From a virus: DNA of 64,000 bases. How positions within the stretch are numbered: the first letter of the stretch is position 1; every line of letters starts with the position of its first letter. The position numbers and the translations under genes are program-made. The notes below the pieces were generated by a model. The model saw nothing but the letters and a program-made list of their open reading frames with translations. It was not told the DNA's origin and made no database searches. Location of the stretch: the IMG/VR virus record IMGVR_UViG_3300040807_001487, positions 1 to 64,000 of that record, one strand, 5' to 3'. Positions 1 to 7,670 of this stretch are shown here, piece after piece.

Positions 1-2
1 GA

Positions 3-563
3 ACAAACCCAGAACAATGCACACAAAAGTGGCTGACACATAATGTTTCCAATACTATTAATGTTAAGCCAGAAGAGTGGGATGCTGTTACAGATTTTAT
101 TTACAATAATCGTCAGTATTTCTGCGGCGTTTCTTTACTTCCAATTGCTGGAGATAAAGATTATGCACAAGCTCCATTCACGACGGTGTATTTACCTAGT
201 GAGCAGATACAGCATTACGGAGACGCGGCAGTGTTTGTAAGCGGTTTAATTGAAGTTGGCCTTTCTCTCTATGAAGATAACTTATGGGCGGCTTGCGATA
301 GTCTTCTAGGCGTTGGCCAAAAGGTCAAAGGCACAGAAAAAGTAGCATACAAAGAAAGATGTCAAAAGTTTGCAGATAAATATATGAATGGCGATCTTAA
401 ATTGTTAACATACTGTATGAAAGATGTTTATAATTGGAAAGATTGGTTAGATATGAACCGTGAATATAAAGAAGTAGATTATACTCAGGTTATCGAAGAA
501 GAAAATAACGTAAAAGCAGAGCAAGAGTGGGCCTGTTCTGGAGGATCTTGCGAAATTCGCTAA
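3..563 (+). CDS. nrdJ: Adenosylcobalamin-dependent (class II) ribonucleotide reductase, C-terminal part
   Basis: The reading frame is already open at the left edge, so only the last 186 residues are present. The visible start (TNPEQCTQKWLTHNVSNTI, then a W-D-A-V-T-D-F-I-Y stretch and FCGVSLLP followed by QAPF) matches the end of the B12-dependent reductase barrel. The protein ends in CSGGSCEIR, a C-terminal cysteine pair of the kind that re-reduces the active site. Such enzymes make deoxynucleotides for phage DNA synthesis without oxygen. It is followed after 27 bases by dUTPase, a logical partner in nucleotide supply. The class II assignment rests on these C-terminal motifs only, because the catalytic and cobalamin-binding parts lie outside the window. 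Confidence 0.8.
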   Translation, partial: TNPEQCTQKWLTHNVSNTINVKPEEWDAVTDFIYNNRQYFCGVSLLPIAGDKDYAQAPFTTVYLPSEQIQHYGDAAVFVSGLIEVGLSLYEDNLWAACDSLLGVGQKVKGTEKVAYKERCQKFADKYMNGDLKLLTYCMKDVYNWKDWLDMNREYKEVDYTQVIEEENNVKAEQEWACSGGSCEIR

Positions 564-590
564 TAAGGAATTAACACTAGGAGAAAATTA

Positions 591-1019
591 ATGATGAACT
601 TTGTGGGATTTAAATACTTAACAGAAACTGCTCACGTACCAACTAAATCTAATAAAACAGATGCTGGATTTGATTTATATGCTGATGAAGACAAATTTAT
701 ATTTGCTAATAAACGAACAACAATTAAAACCGGAATTAGTCTAGACATGCCAGATAATTTGGCTGGTTTGATTTGGCCTAGATCTGGACTTTCGGTGAAG
801 AAGGGTATAGATGTGTTGGCTGGCGTCATAGACGCTGGCTACAGGGGAGAGATCATGGTTTGTTTATACAATACTTCTGATGAAGATGTAGAAATAAAAC
901 GTGGGGATAGAATCGCGCAGATGATATTCCAAGAGGTTCCTGTTATATCTTTACAGTTAAGAGAAGAACTGGGTTCCTCACAACGAGGGAGTAACGGCTT
1001 TGGCAGCACAGGCAAATAA
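591..1019 (+). CDS. dut: dUTPase (trimeric dUTP diphosphatase)
   Basis: The protein has 142 residues and all five motifs of trimeric dUTPases in order: DAGFDLYA (24-31), PRSGLS (63-68), VIDAGYRGEI (79-88), RGDRIAQ (104-110) and the glycine-rich RGSNGFGSTG tail (132-141), so it should be active. It hydrolyses dUTP to dUMP, which keeps uracil out of phage DNA and feeds thymidylate synthesis. An AGGAG ribosome site at 579-583 serves the ATG at 591; an ATG at 594 is equally possible. The C-terminal end overlaps the start of the PhoH gene by 20 bases, which suggests coupled translation. Confidence 0.97.
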   Translation: MMNFVGFKYLTETAHVPTKSNKTDAGFDLYADEDKFIFANKRTTIKTGISLDMPDNLAGLIWPRSGLSVKKGIDVLAGVIDAGYRGEIMVCLYNTSDEDVEIKRGDRIAQMIFQEVPVISLQLREELGSSQRGSNGFGSTGK

Positions 1020-1680
1020 CAACAATCGAAAAAAGCGTCAAGAAAAAAACAAACCCAAAACCAACACGCTGGAGGCTAAAACTGAAAATCAAAAAAACTA
1101 TATACGCTCTATAATAGAAAATGATGTAGTATTTTGCACAGGGCCATCAGGTAGTGGTAAATCATTTATCGCTGCTGGGTTAGCTTCACAGAAATTGCTT
1201 AAAGATGAAATTGATACGATCATTGTTACGCGACCTTTGGTTTGTACTGGGCGAGATCTTGGATCTTTGCCGGGAGAGTTGAACGAAAAGATTAAACCAT
1301 ATCTACAACCAATGGAAGAAAATCTAAAGTATTTCCTTGGTAGAGATAAGTTTGGTTATTATTTTAATCAACGTAGAATTCGTTTCGAACCATTAGAAAC
1401 TATGCGTGGATCTACATTTCATGAATCCTACATGATTTTAGATGAAGCTCAGAATTGTACACTTGAACAGATTAAAATGTTCATAACAAGAATGGGGAAT
1501 CATTCTAAAGTATTAATTAATGGAGATAATAAACAGACAGATATATTCAAGAACACTGGCTTAGATTACTGTATGGAAAGATTATCTAATGTTAATGGTG
1601 TCGGAATCTCCAGATTAGAGTATCATGACATACAGAGGAATGGAATTATTGGGGCCGTACTTTACGCACTGGAGAGTTAA
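1000..1680 (+). CDS. phoH: PhoH-like ATPase
   Basis: This is a P-loop ATPase of the PhoH family, common in marine and freshwater phages. Walker A GPSGSGKS lies at about residues 48-55 and Walker B MILDEAQN at about 145-152. The TRP-L motif after the second strand and the MRGSTFHESY segment are typical of the family. The first 30 residues are lysine- and asparagine-rich and probably disordered. No ATG is available upstream of the conserved core; translation most likely begins at the TTG at 1000, preceded by a GAGGGAG stretch. The biochemical role of phage PhoH is unsettled; a link to RNA or to phosphate stress is only a proposal. Confidence 0.93.
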   Translation: MAAQANNNNRKKRQEKNKPKTNTLEAKTENQKNYIRSIIENDVVFCTGPSGSGKSFIAAGLASQKLLKDEIDTIIVTRPLVCTGRDLGSLPGELNEKIKPYLQPMEENLKYFLGRDKFGYYFNQRRIRFEPLETMRGSTFHESYMILDEAQNCTLEQIKMFITRMGNHSKVLINGDNKQTDIFKNTGLDYCMERLSNVNGVGISRLEYHDIQRNGIIGAVLYALES

Positions 1681-2015
1681 TGTTATATGATTATGGATGC
1701 CACAGCTGTGGTGAGACTCTTAAGGATGTTAAACAATCTATTCATGACGAAGCACTAATTAAATGCCCATCATGTGGTCAAGATTCTCTAGAACGAGTAC
1801 CATATGGTGGGCTTGGTGCTTTTGTAAAAGACGCAAAGACCATAGGGCAAATTGCAGATAAAAATTGGTCTAACATGGGAAGCTATAAAAGATCTGAAAT
1901 TGAAGCACAAAATAAGCCCAATGCTGATGCCATGAAAAAGAAAGAAGAAAGAAGGGCGATTGGCAAAATGAATGACAAACAAAGAGAAAGGTATATTATA
2001 ACGGGCGAAAAATGA
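1680..2015 (+). CDS. FmdB-like zinc ribbon protein
   Basis: The protein has 111 residues. The first 45 form a FmdB/CxxC_CxxC_SSSS-type zinc ribbon: MLYDYGCHSCGE with a second knuckle CPSCGQ around residue 35, followed by L-E-R-V-P. The remainder is charged and helical and ends in a lysine/arginine-rich tail. The family is thought to include small regulators or nucleic-acid binders, but no function is proven. The ATG overlaps the phoH stop codon by one base, so translation is probably coupled. Confidence 0.75.
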   Translation: MLYDYGCHSCGETLKDVKQSIHDEALIKCPSCGQDSLERVPYGGLGAFVKDAKTIGQIADKNWSNMGSYKRSEIEAQNKPNADAMKKKEERRAIGKMNDKQRERYIITGEK

Positions 2016-2287
2016 CTGTAAAATACAACAAGGTCGGACAAGAAATACAGGATGGTGACTATGTTTTTGCGGAAGAAATAAATGGTTCCAAACAAACCAT
2101 TTATAATATCCTGACATATAACAATTCCATATATGATCCAAGGGGTGCTGATAGCCATAGAGAAAAGACACTCAATCGCACTCTTAGAAGAACAACAAAG
2201 AAAACATTTGAATACTATATACAATATCTTCAGACAAAGAATCCAGTCTTCTTGAGAAGAGCGGAAAGGAGTTTTATCAATGAGTAA
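2012..2287 (+). CDS. Hypothetical protein, 91 residues
   Basis: The product is small and basic, with a central YDPRGADSHRE segment and an arginine/lysine-rich second half. I recognise no family. The ATG overlaps the upstream stop codon by four bases (ATGA), and the end overlaps the next gene by eight bases. This tight chaining supports it as a real gene of the replication operon. Confidence 0.6.
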   Translation: MTVKYNKVGQEIQDGDYVFAEEINGSKQTIYNILTYNNSIYDPRGADSHREKTLNRTLRRTTKKTFEYYIQYLQTKNPVFLRRAERSFINE

Positions 2288-2576
2288 ACGTGGGCCATTA
2301 AGCAAAGCAGAGACTTTTTATATTGAGAATCACATGAACGAGCAGGGCGTAGAATCTTTGGCTAAAGAATTAGATAGATCTATTTCGTCTGTTGAGAAAT
2401 ATATTAAGAAGATATCTAAAGACAAAACAACAACTTTTGGTAAGGTTGGTGGACAGTTCGCAAGATCTCATGGAGCCGTTGTGATGACCGAGAACGCATC
2501 AAGCATGAGCGACAGCAAGAGAAAGATTGGGACGAAAAATAACACTAACTGCGTGGTAAAAATTAAGCATGATTGA
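2280..2576 (+). CDS. Small helix-turn-helix-like protein
   Basis: The protein has 98 residues. Residues 5-45 (start GPLSKAETFYIEN, then ESLAKELDRSISSVEKYIKK) look like a short helix-turn-helix in which the LAKELDRS...SVEKYI part would be the recognition unit. The C-terminal half is polar and lysine-rich. Similar small phage proteins act as transcription co-factors, so it could be a transcription regulator or RNA-polymerase-binding protein. That is inference; no specific family was identified. It has an AAGGAG ribosome site just upstream. Confidence 0.5.
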   Translation: MSKRGPLSKAETFYIENHMNEQGVESLAKELDRSISSVEKYIKKISKDKTTTFGKVGGQFARSHGAVVMTENASSMSDSKRKIGTKNNTNCVVKIKHD

Positions 2577-3024
2577 TGGAATTATAATTGGTAGAGACAA
2601 TTGGAAAAAAGTATATCGCTCCAAAGTAAATAATTGTAACAAAAAAGCATGGATAATGTGCTTGCTATCTGATGGCACAGAAATATTTTCTGTTGAAGAT
2701 AATAAAGTAAACTTATTCAAAGAATATTGCGCAAGGTTTAAGAAAAATATTGACAAAATTGGATTGAAATATAGATCTCACGAAGTTTGGCTAGAAGAAG
2801 AAGTCAAAGATGGGTTCTATATAGTGAAATCAATTAAGGGTTACATGAACGCAAGCCCAAAACACTGTATTGTTCTTGGTGTTATCGACGGAGGTATTGT
2901 TAGAAAAAAAGCATACATGACTCCAGAGTTGATAGTATCATATGAAGACGATGACGAAGTTGAAAAATGTTTTGCAGAGGCATTGATATATAATGACAAA
3001 GAGAAGACCGCAGTTATTCAATAA
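2569..3024 (+). CDS. Hypothetical protein, 151 residues
   Basis: No known family is recognised. The sequence alternates beta-like stretches (WIMCLLSDGTEIFSVE, HCIVLGVIDGGIVRKKAY) with charged helices and looks like a compact soluble protein. It overlaps the genes on both sides by 8 and 32 bases, so it belongs to the same transcription unit that leads to the RecA-like gene. Confidence 0.55.
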   Translation: MIDGIIIGRDNWKKVYRSKVNNCNKKAWIMCLLSDGTEIFSVEDNKVNLFKEYCARFKKNIDKIGLKYRSHEVWLEEEVKDGFYIVKSIKGYMNASPKHCIVLGVIDGGIVRKKAYMTPELIVSYEDDDEVEKCFAEALIYNDKEKTAVIQ

Positions 3025-3523
3025 AGAATACCAAAAAGAATGGTCAGAAGAATATAAGTATAAACATATTCATACTGGCGAATATTGTAATTTTGAATCA
3101 TATCTTGCAGAGTATCTAATACTTAGATGGATTGATGCCTTCAACAAGGAAAAGCCATCATATAAGTTTTGGACTGTCGGAGATAAGTATCATGATATGT
3201 TCATGAGAAATATGAAAGCCGCAAAAGGTCTAAAGAAGAAGTTTGAAGAAAAAACAATACTTGAAGCTATTAAGTCCGACTACTTTAAAAATGTATACCA
3301 CGTTGGACTAAAAGCATATGGGCCTAGAGGATGGAAGTATAATCAGGTTGCACTTCAGGCCATAAAAAGCTATCATAGTGAGCAGAAGGATTTGAAGAAA
3401 GCAGCAAAGCAAGCAAAGATAAGTCAAGAAATAGAGGTCAAAGAAGAAAAACCTTTAGTAAGAAGAACAAAGTCTAGTCCAAGCAACAAACAAAGTATGA
3501 TAAACAAATTGAGGAATCTATGA
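2993..3523 (+). CDS. Hypothetical basic protein upstream of the recombinase
   Basis: The protein has 176 residues, rich in aromatic and basic residues in the first two thirds (RWIDAFNKEKPSYKFW, GPRGWKYNQVALQAIKSY), with a lysine/serine-rich tail that is probably unstructured. I do not recognise the family. Its stop overlaps the start of the RecA-like gene by four bases, which suggests coupled translation and perhaps a DNA-related role. Confidence 0.55.
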   Translation: MTKRRPQLFNKEYQKEWSEEYKYKHIHTGEYCNFESYLAEYLILRWIDAFNKEKPSYKFWTVGDKYHDMFMRNMKAAKGLKKKFEEKTILEAIKSDYFKNVYHVGLKAYGPRGWKYNQVALQAIKSYHSEQKDLKKAAKQAKISQEIEVKEEKPLVRRTKSSPSNKQSMINKLRNL

Positions 3524-4629
3524 GTAAAGTAAAAAAGAAAGCAGTTAACAAATTTGAAACTGACATGGTAAGCAACTCTGTTGTAAGCAAGTACGGCGAC
3601 GTTGTTCGTAGCGGCACAGAAGTTTTAGAAGCTATAAATAGTCTGCAAGTGATTGGCGTTTCGCCAGCACTAGACATTGCCTTGGGTGGCGGTTTACGGG
3701 AGGGAAGTGTGGTAGTAATGACCGGAGATCCCAAGTCTGGAAAAACTACAACCGCCCTTCATTTTGCTTCTAAGTGCCAAGCTTTAGGTAAGCGTGTAAT
3801 CTATGTCAACACAGAAGGTAGATTATCACGCCAGAACTTTGACGGCATTAAGGGGCTAAAATCAGACAATATATTGATTGTAGAATCTACTGATGATAAA
3901 ATTCTATCAGCAGAAGACTTCCTTAATATTATTGAATACTACATCAACAACGATCCGGGTTGTTTAATTATTGCTGACTCATTATCCAATATGGTTCCAT
4001 CCTGTGAACTAGAGGGAGAAGTTAGGACAGGTGTACGTAACGCACTACCAAGGTTACTGTCCATGTTCTTCAAGAGAATTAGTGGAACATTAATGAAGAA
4101 TAAGATTATTCTAACATGTATTACTCATAATATTGCTAACACTGGTGGATCACCATACGCTCCATCTAAAATGGCTGACTGTGGAAACATGTTACAGTAC
4201 CAAGCTGGAACCAACATGGTGATTACTCATAGAGGTAGATGGCAAGTTCCAAAAGACACTGGGCCACATGTGGGACAGATTGCAAACTGGTCAATTAAAA
4301 CTTCGTGTGCTGGTGGAACTCCCAATAGCACAGCTGAAAGCTGGATTAGATATGGAGTTGGAATAGATGAAACTCAAGAAGTAGTTCAGATTGCATGTGA
4401 GTTTAGACTAATTAAAACCGCTGGCGCTTGGTATACAATTCAGTGCGCCTTAGACGATATTCAGAATCCAACTATCCAAAAACTCCTGAAGGACAATAAC
4501 GTTGGAGATAAAGAAGAAGATATCGAAAGATTTTTTAAATTCCAAGGTGCTAATAATACCCTTGAGTTTTTAAATGAAAATCCCGATATGTCATCATTCA
4601 TTTACGATAAGATTAAGGAATTATTTTAA
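3520..4629 (+). CDS. RecA/UvsX-like recombinase
   Basis: This 369-residue protein has the RecA-fold ATPase core. LGGGLREGSVVVMTGDPKSG leads into Walker A GDPKSGKTT (69-77), followed by the VNTEG strand (about 97) and Walker B CLIIADS (148-154). A T-H-N-I-A-N-T-G-G segment near 203-211 may be the DNA-binding L2 region. The length and domain order fit phage UvsX recombinases, which coat single-stranded DNA and drive strand exchange for repair and recombination-dependent replication. It lies upstream of helicase and primase genes, as in T4-like replication modules. Confidence 0.88.
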   Translation: MSKVKKKAVNKFETDMVSNSVVSKYGDVVRSGTEVLEAINSLQVIGVSPALDIALGGGLREGSVVVMTGDPKSGKTTTALHFASKCQALGKRVIYVNTEGRLSRQNFDGIKGLKSDNILIVESTDDKILSAEDFLNIIEYYINNDPGCLIIADSLSNMVPSCELEGEVRTGVRNALPRLLSMFFKRISGTLMKNKIILTCITHNIANTGGSPYAPSKMADCGNMLQYQAGTNMVITHRGRWQVPKDTGPHVGQIANWSIKTSCAGGTPNSTAESWIRYGVGIDETQEVVQIACEFRLIKTAGAWYTIQCALDDIQNPTIQKLLKDNNVGDKEEDIERFFKFQGANNTLEFLNENPDMSSFIYDKIKELF

Positions 4630-4775
4630 TGGCTCAAGTAGATCTAACCAAGACAGAGGCTTGGAGAATACTGGACGCTCTACAGGTCTACAAGAAAGAT
4701 TACGAACTTCCAGAATCTGCAAAGAAAACAATAAGATCTGCCGAAAAGAAATTAAAGAAGGTAGTTAATGAATAA
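4629..4775 (+). CDS. Small helical protein, 48 residues
   Basis: The ATG at 4629 overlaps the recombinase stop codon (TAATG). The product (starts MAQVDLTKTEAWRILDALQV, ends KKLKKVVNE) is strongly helical and basic at the C-terminus. It shares the TAATG or ATGA overlap habit seen throughout this operon, which is the main reason to believe it is a gene. Function unknown. Confidence 0.6.
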   Translation: MAQVDLTKTEAWRILDALQVYKKDYELPESAKKTIRSAEKKLKKVVNE

Positions 4776-4854
4776 TAATATGTGGCCAAAGTTTATTGGA
4801 CTATTGACGGTGTGGATAATTCTCTTTATTTATTTTTATAGACCAGAAAAATGA
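4768..4854 (+). CDS. Small membrane protein, 28 residues
   Basis: The ATG lies inside the end of the preceding small gene. The product is a single hydrophobic helix (FIGLLTVWIILFIYFY) with a short polar start and a positively charged RPEK end, the layout of a one-span inner-membrane peptide. The stop codon overlaps a following ATG as ATGA. Function unknown. A role in host membrane modification or lysis timing is possible but has no support beyond topology. Confidence 0.45.
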   Translation: MNNNMWPKFIGLLTVWIILFIYFYRPEK

Positions 4855-5048
4855 TTAATATATTTTATATATGCATAGGCATATTGCTAGCTAGATTTAT
4901 AGAATGGATTTTGTATGAAAGTTATAGGCTTAAATGGCAGAGAGTACGTTTGGAACTTAAGCGGATATTCTGTTGCCGCCAACGACAAGCGAAAGAGATC
5001 AAAGTACCACGTTCGCGCAAGAGAAGTCTTGAAGACTGTCTTCCATAG
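4851..5048 (+). CDS. Possible small membrane protein overlapping the next gene
   Basis: The 65-residue frame starts at an ATGA overlap with the 28-residue peptide. It opens with a hydrophobic segment (INIFYICIGILLARFIEWIL) followed by a strongly basic tail. Its last 134 bases share sequence with the nuclease gene in another frame, so the basic tail may be fortuitous. The start context favours a real gene, while the overlap counts against it. Confidence 0.35.
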   Translation: MINIFYICIGILLARFIEWILYESYRLKWQRVRLELKRIFCCRQRQAKEIKVPRSRKRSLEDCLP

Positions 5049-5337
5049 CTATAGAATACTTGAAGAAGTTAAACTACCGGGAAGTACGCCAAGTCACAGA
5101 AAGGGAGTTCTGTATTTAGATTTTTATATTCCACAGATAATGCTAGCTATAGAAGTTCATGGGCAACAACATTATGAATTTACTCCATTCTTTCATAAGA
5201 CAAAAGCAGATTTTGTGTTGGCAAAAGCCAAGGATGAGGATAAAATAGAATGGTGCAAGTTGAACAAGATTGATTTGATTGAGTTGAAATATTCAGATAC
5301 AGATGAACAGTGGAGAGAACAAATTGAAAACAGCTAA
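4915..5337 (+). CDS. VSR/DUF559-like PD-(D/E)XK nuclease
   Basis: This 140-residue protein has the core LDFYIPQIMLAIEVHGQQHY (residues 63-82), the D-x(8-11)-E-V-[HD]-G-x2-H pattern of VSR/DUF559-type restriction-fold nucleases. A downstream FVLAKAKDEDKIEWCK helix and an IDLIELKY strand follow. It lacks the extra DNA-binding modules of homing endonucleases. It lies between the recombinase and the helicase, where a branch-cutting or repair nuclease would make sense, but that role is inference. It is distantly similar in its core to the larger nuclease at 25618-26385. Confidence 0.65.
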   Translation: MKVIGLNGREYVWNLSGYSVAANDKRKRSKYHVRAREVLKTVFHSYRILEEVKLPGSTPSHRKGVLYLDFYIPQIMLAIEVHGQQHYEFTPFFHKTKADFVLAKAKDEDKIEWCKLNKIDLIELKYSDTDEQWREQIENS

Positions 5338-5785
5338 AGAAACTATTGAAGATTTTGTTGCAAAGCTGGATGAATTCACGAACGAAACAAATACTAAGTT
5401 TGCTAGTTTTCGTGAAGAGTTTTTGCTTTACGCTAATATGTCTCAAAGCAAGATGAATGAATTAAATCAGCAAGAACTTTTCGATGTAGCGTTTTTGCTA
5501 TACAGCTACGCCTCTTACATTCAAGATCAAATCAACAGGCAAAAGGTTGTATACGACTTATGCAACGATCAGCTTCAAAAAATGGTGGCAAGAAACAACG
5601 AAAGGTTTGGCCCATATACTAAACATGAAGCCAAGATGCAACTTATCGTAGTAGATAATGAATACGCTAACGCTATAGATGGGTACAAACAAATAGCCTG
5701 TGCTAGAATACAAGAGCTTGATGGAAAAGTTTATGAACTCAAGCGCAAAGCAGACATACTAACAGAAAAAGGAAAGAGACTATGA
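5303..5785 (+). CDS. Helical protein of the recombination operon (UvsY-like position)
   Basis: The protein has 160 residues and is almost entirely predicted helix, with heptad-like stretches (IDGYKQIACARIQELDGKVY and beyond). It begins inside the end of the nuclease gene and ends inside the next gene. Size, helicity and position downstream of the recombinase recall UvsY-type recombination mediators, which load recombinase on SSB-coated DNA. I see no decisive sequence similarity, so this is only a positional suggestion. Confidence 0.4.
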   Translation: MNSGENKLKTAKETIEDFVAKLDEFTNETNTKFASFREEFLLYANMSQSKMNELNQQELFDVAFLLYSYASYIQDQINRQKVVYDLCNDQLQKMVARNNERFGPYTKHEAKMQLIVVDNEYANAIDGYKQIACARIQELDGKVYELKRKADILTEKGKRL

Positions 5786-6195
5786 ACCTAAAAGCTTTTG
5801 TTGAAACACTAAGTGTTGAAGAAAGAGGACAACTTCTAAGTATACTCACAAGTCACCTAGACACTGTTGAGACGCCAACCCCAACGCAAAAAGAAGCTGT
5901 TAACGAAAAGCCTCAAGCAGCAAAATCAAACATAAACGAAGACTTTACCATGAATACCAGCAACAGCATTAAATCAACTAACAAGAGAATACCAGTTCAA
6001 GCAAGAAAAAACACTTGGTCAGACACTGGTGAAGACAGGCATATAGAAACGCCAAGCGTAACAAGAACACCAAGGAATAGAAAGCCTCCAGCTAAAAAAG
6101 ATGTTGTTTGTAGCGCCTGTGGCAAAAAGGATAAAGTTAATTCATCTTTAGTTTATGGTGAATATTACAGGTGCGAGAGATGTGTAGGTAAATAA
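5782..6195 (+). CDS. Linker protein with C-terminal zinc ribbon
   Basis: The 137 residues comprise a short helical N-terminus (LSVEERGQLLSILTSHL), a long polar linker rich in T, N, K and P, and a C-terminal CxxC...CxxC knuckle (CSACGKK at 114-120 and CERCVGK at the extreme end). The ribbon would bind one zinc and probably nucleic acid or a replisome partner. It overlaps the helicase start by one base. Helicase loader or replisome adaptor are conceivable roles, not shown. Confidence 0.55.
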   Translation: MNLKAFVETLSVEERGQLLSILTSHLDTVETPTPTQKEAVNEKPQAAKSNINEDFTMNTSNSIKSTNKRIPVQARKNTWSDTGEDRHIETPSVTRTPRNRKPPAKKDVVCSACGKKDKVNSSLVYGEYYRCERCVGK

Positions 6196-7670
6196 TGAAA
6201 GAAAAGCTTGTAGATGTAGGATCTGAAAGAGCCATACTTGCAGCACTATGCCAATACGGCATAGATGCCTACGTTTCTGTGTCTGATATCATTACAGAAA
6301 ATTCTTTTGTTAATACCAATAACAAGATTATCTTCAAGTGTATAGATCACGCACTTAAGAATGATCAGTCTCCAGATGTGGCCTCTCTGTTGGCAGCAGC
6401 GGAGCAGCTAGATGTTATAGAAACCATAAACACACCACAAGAACTCAAGTATATCTCTTCTTTATACGAATTTCCAGTTGATGAAAGTAACACGTTAAAG
6501 TTTGCTGCCCAGTTAAAGAAGTTTGAGTTTGCCCGTAATATCAAAAAGTTAACTACCAAAATCCACAAGAAGGTAGACGAAATAAATGGAACGGAAACAA
6601 TAGATGAGATTATCAATATATTAGAAAATCCCGTCACAGACTTTCTCAGGGAAGACAGCGGAACAGAACACCCAGAAAAAATTGGACTTGGAGTAGAAGA
6701 TCATGTTGAATTCCTCAAGCAGAATAAGTGTGATATCATTGGTATACCCACGGGATTCAAGAGATACGATGAAGCCATTGGTGGTGGTTTGCGACGTAAA
6801 TGCGTTGATCTTGTTTCAGCAAGACCAAAAGTTGGCAAGTCAGTATTTGCTGACAACGTTGCCCTTAACGTATCATCAATTGGAATTCCCGTATTAGTTC
6901 TAGACACCGAGATGTCAAAGGAAGATCATCTCAATAGATTAATAGCTAATATTAGTGGAGTTCCTATCAATGAAGTAGCAACTGGTAAATTTGCTGACGA
7001 TTCACAAAAAGATGACAAAGTAACAACGGCAATGAAGCAATTGTCTTCAATCCCGTACAGCTATGCTAGTGTTGCAGGTAAGCCATTTGAACAAATATTG
7101 AATCTAATCCGACGATGGGTGACTCAAGAAGTCAAGACAGACGAAACAGGTAAAACAAATGAATGTTTGATCATCTACGATTATTTAAAGTTGATGTCAT
7201 CGTCATCTATTACAAACAATATCCAAGAATATCAGGCGTTGGGATTTCAGATTACCTCTCTTCATAATTTATGCGTTAAGCTAGACATACCTTGTCTATC
7301 CTTCGTGCAATTGAATCGTGATGGAATAACACAAGAAAGCACTGCTTCTGTCAGCGGTTCTGATAGATTAATATGGCTATGTACATCGTTTAGTATATTC
7401 AAAGCTAAGTCTCCAGAGGAACTAGCAGAAGACGGGCCAAAGTCTGGAAACAGAAAGTTAGTTCCAATCGTTTCTAGGCATGGCGCTGGGATGGATGACG
7501 GTGACTACATCAATATGCAAATGAATGGATCACACGCAAAATTATTAGAAATAGCAACAAGAAATGAATTAAAGAATAATCCAACTGGTGATACTGGTTT
7601 AATAGATACTGACGCATTAAGTAAGTTGAGTAAAGATGGACTTGAAGAAATTGAAACAGACTCTGAGTGA
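6195..7670 (+). CDS. Replicative DnaB-like DNA helicase
   Basis: The 491-residue protein has the DnaB domain order: an N-terminal helical domain (GSERAILAALCQYG to about residue 110), a linker, and a RecA-like C-terminal ATPase. Walker A SARPKVGKS lies at 208-216, the LDTEMSKED segment at 236-244, Walker B CLIIYDYLK at 324-332 and the DnaB motif FVQLNRDG at 370-377. It would act as the ring helicase at the phage fork. The primase gene begins inside its 3' end, which matches the usual helicase-primase pairing. Confidence 0.93.
   Translation: MKEKLVDVGSERAILAALCQYGIDAYVSVSDIITENSFVNTNNKIIFKCIDHALKNDQSPDVASLLAAAEQLDVIETINTPQELKYISSLYEFPVDESNTLKFAAQLKKFEFARNIKKLTTKIHKKVDEINGTETIDEIINILENPVTDFLREDSGTEHPEKIGLGVEDHVEFLKQNKCDIIGIPTGFKRYDEAIGGGLRRKCVDLVSARPKVGKSVFADNVALNVSSIGIPVLVLDTEMSKEDHLNRLIANISGVPINEVATGKFADDSQKDDKVTTAMKQLSSIPYSYASVAGKPFEQILNLIRRWVTQEVKTDETGKTNECLIIYDYLKLMSSSSITNNIQEYQALGFQITSLHNLCVKLDIPCLSFVQLNRDGITQESTASVSGSDRLIWLCTSFSIFKAKSPEELAEDGPKSGNRKLVPIVSRHGAGMDDGDYINMQMNGSHAKLLEIATRNELKNNPTGDTGLIDTDALSKLSKDGLEEIETDSE

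Noticed and set aside
43-240. Plus ORF at 43-240
   Set aside because: It is out of frame with the ribonucleotide reductase C-terminus, which has clear family motifs across the same bases.
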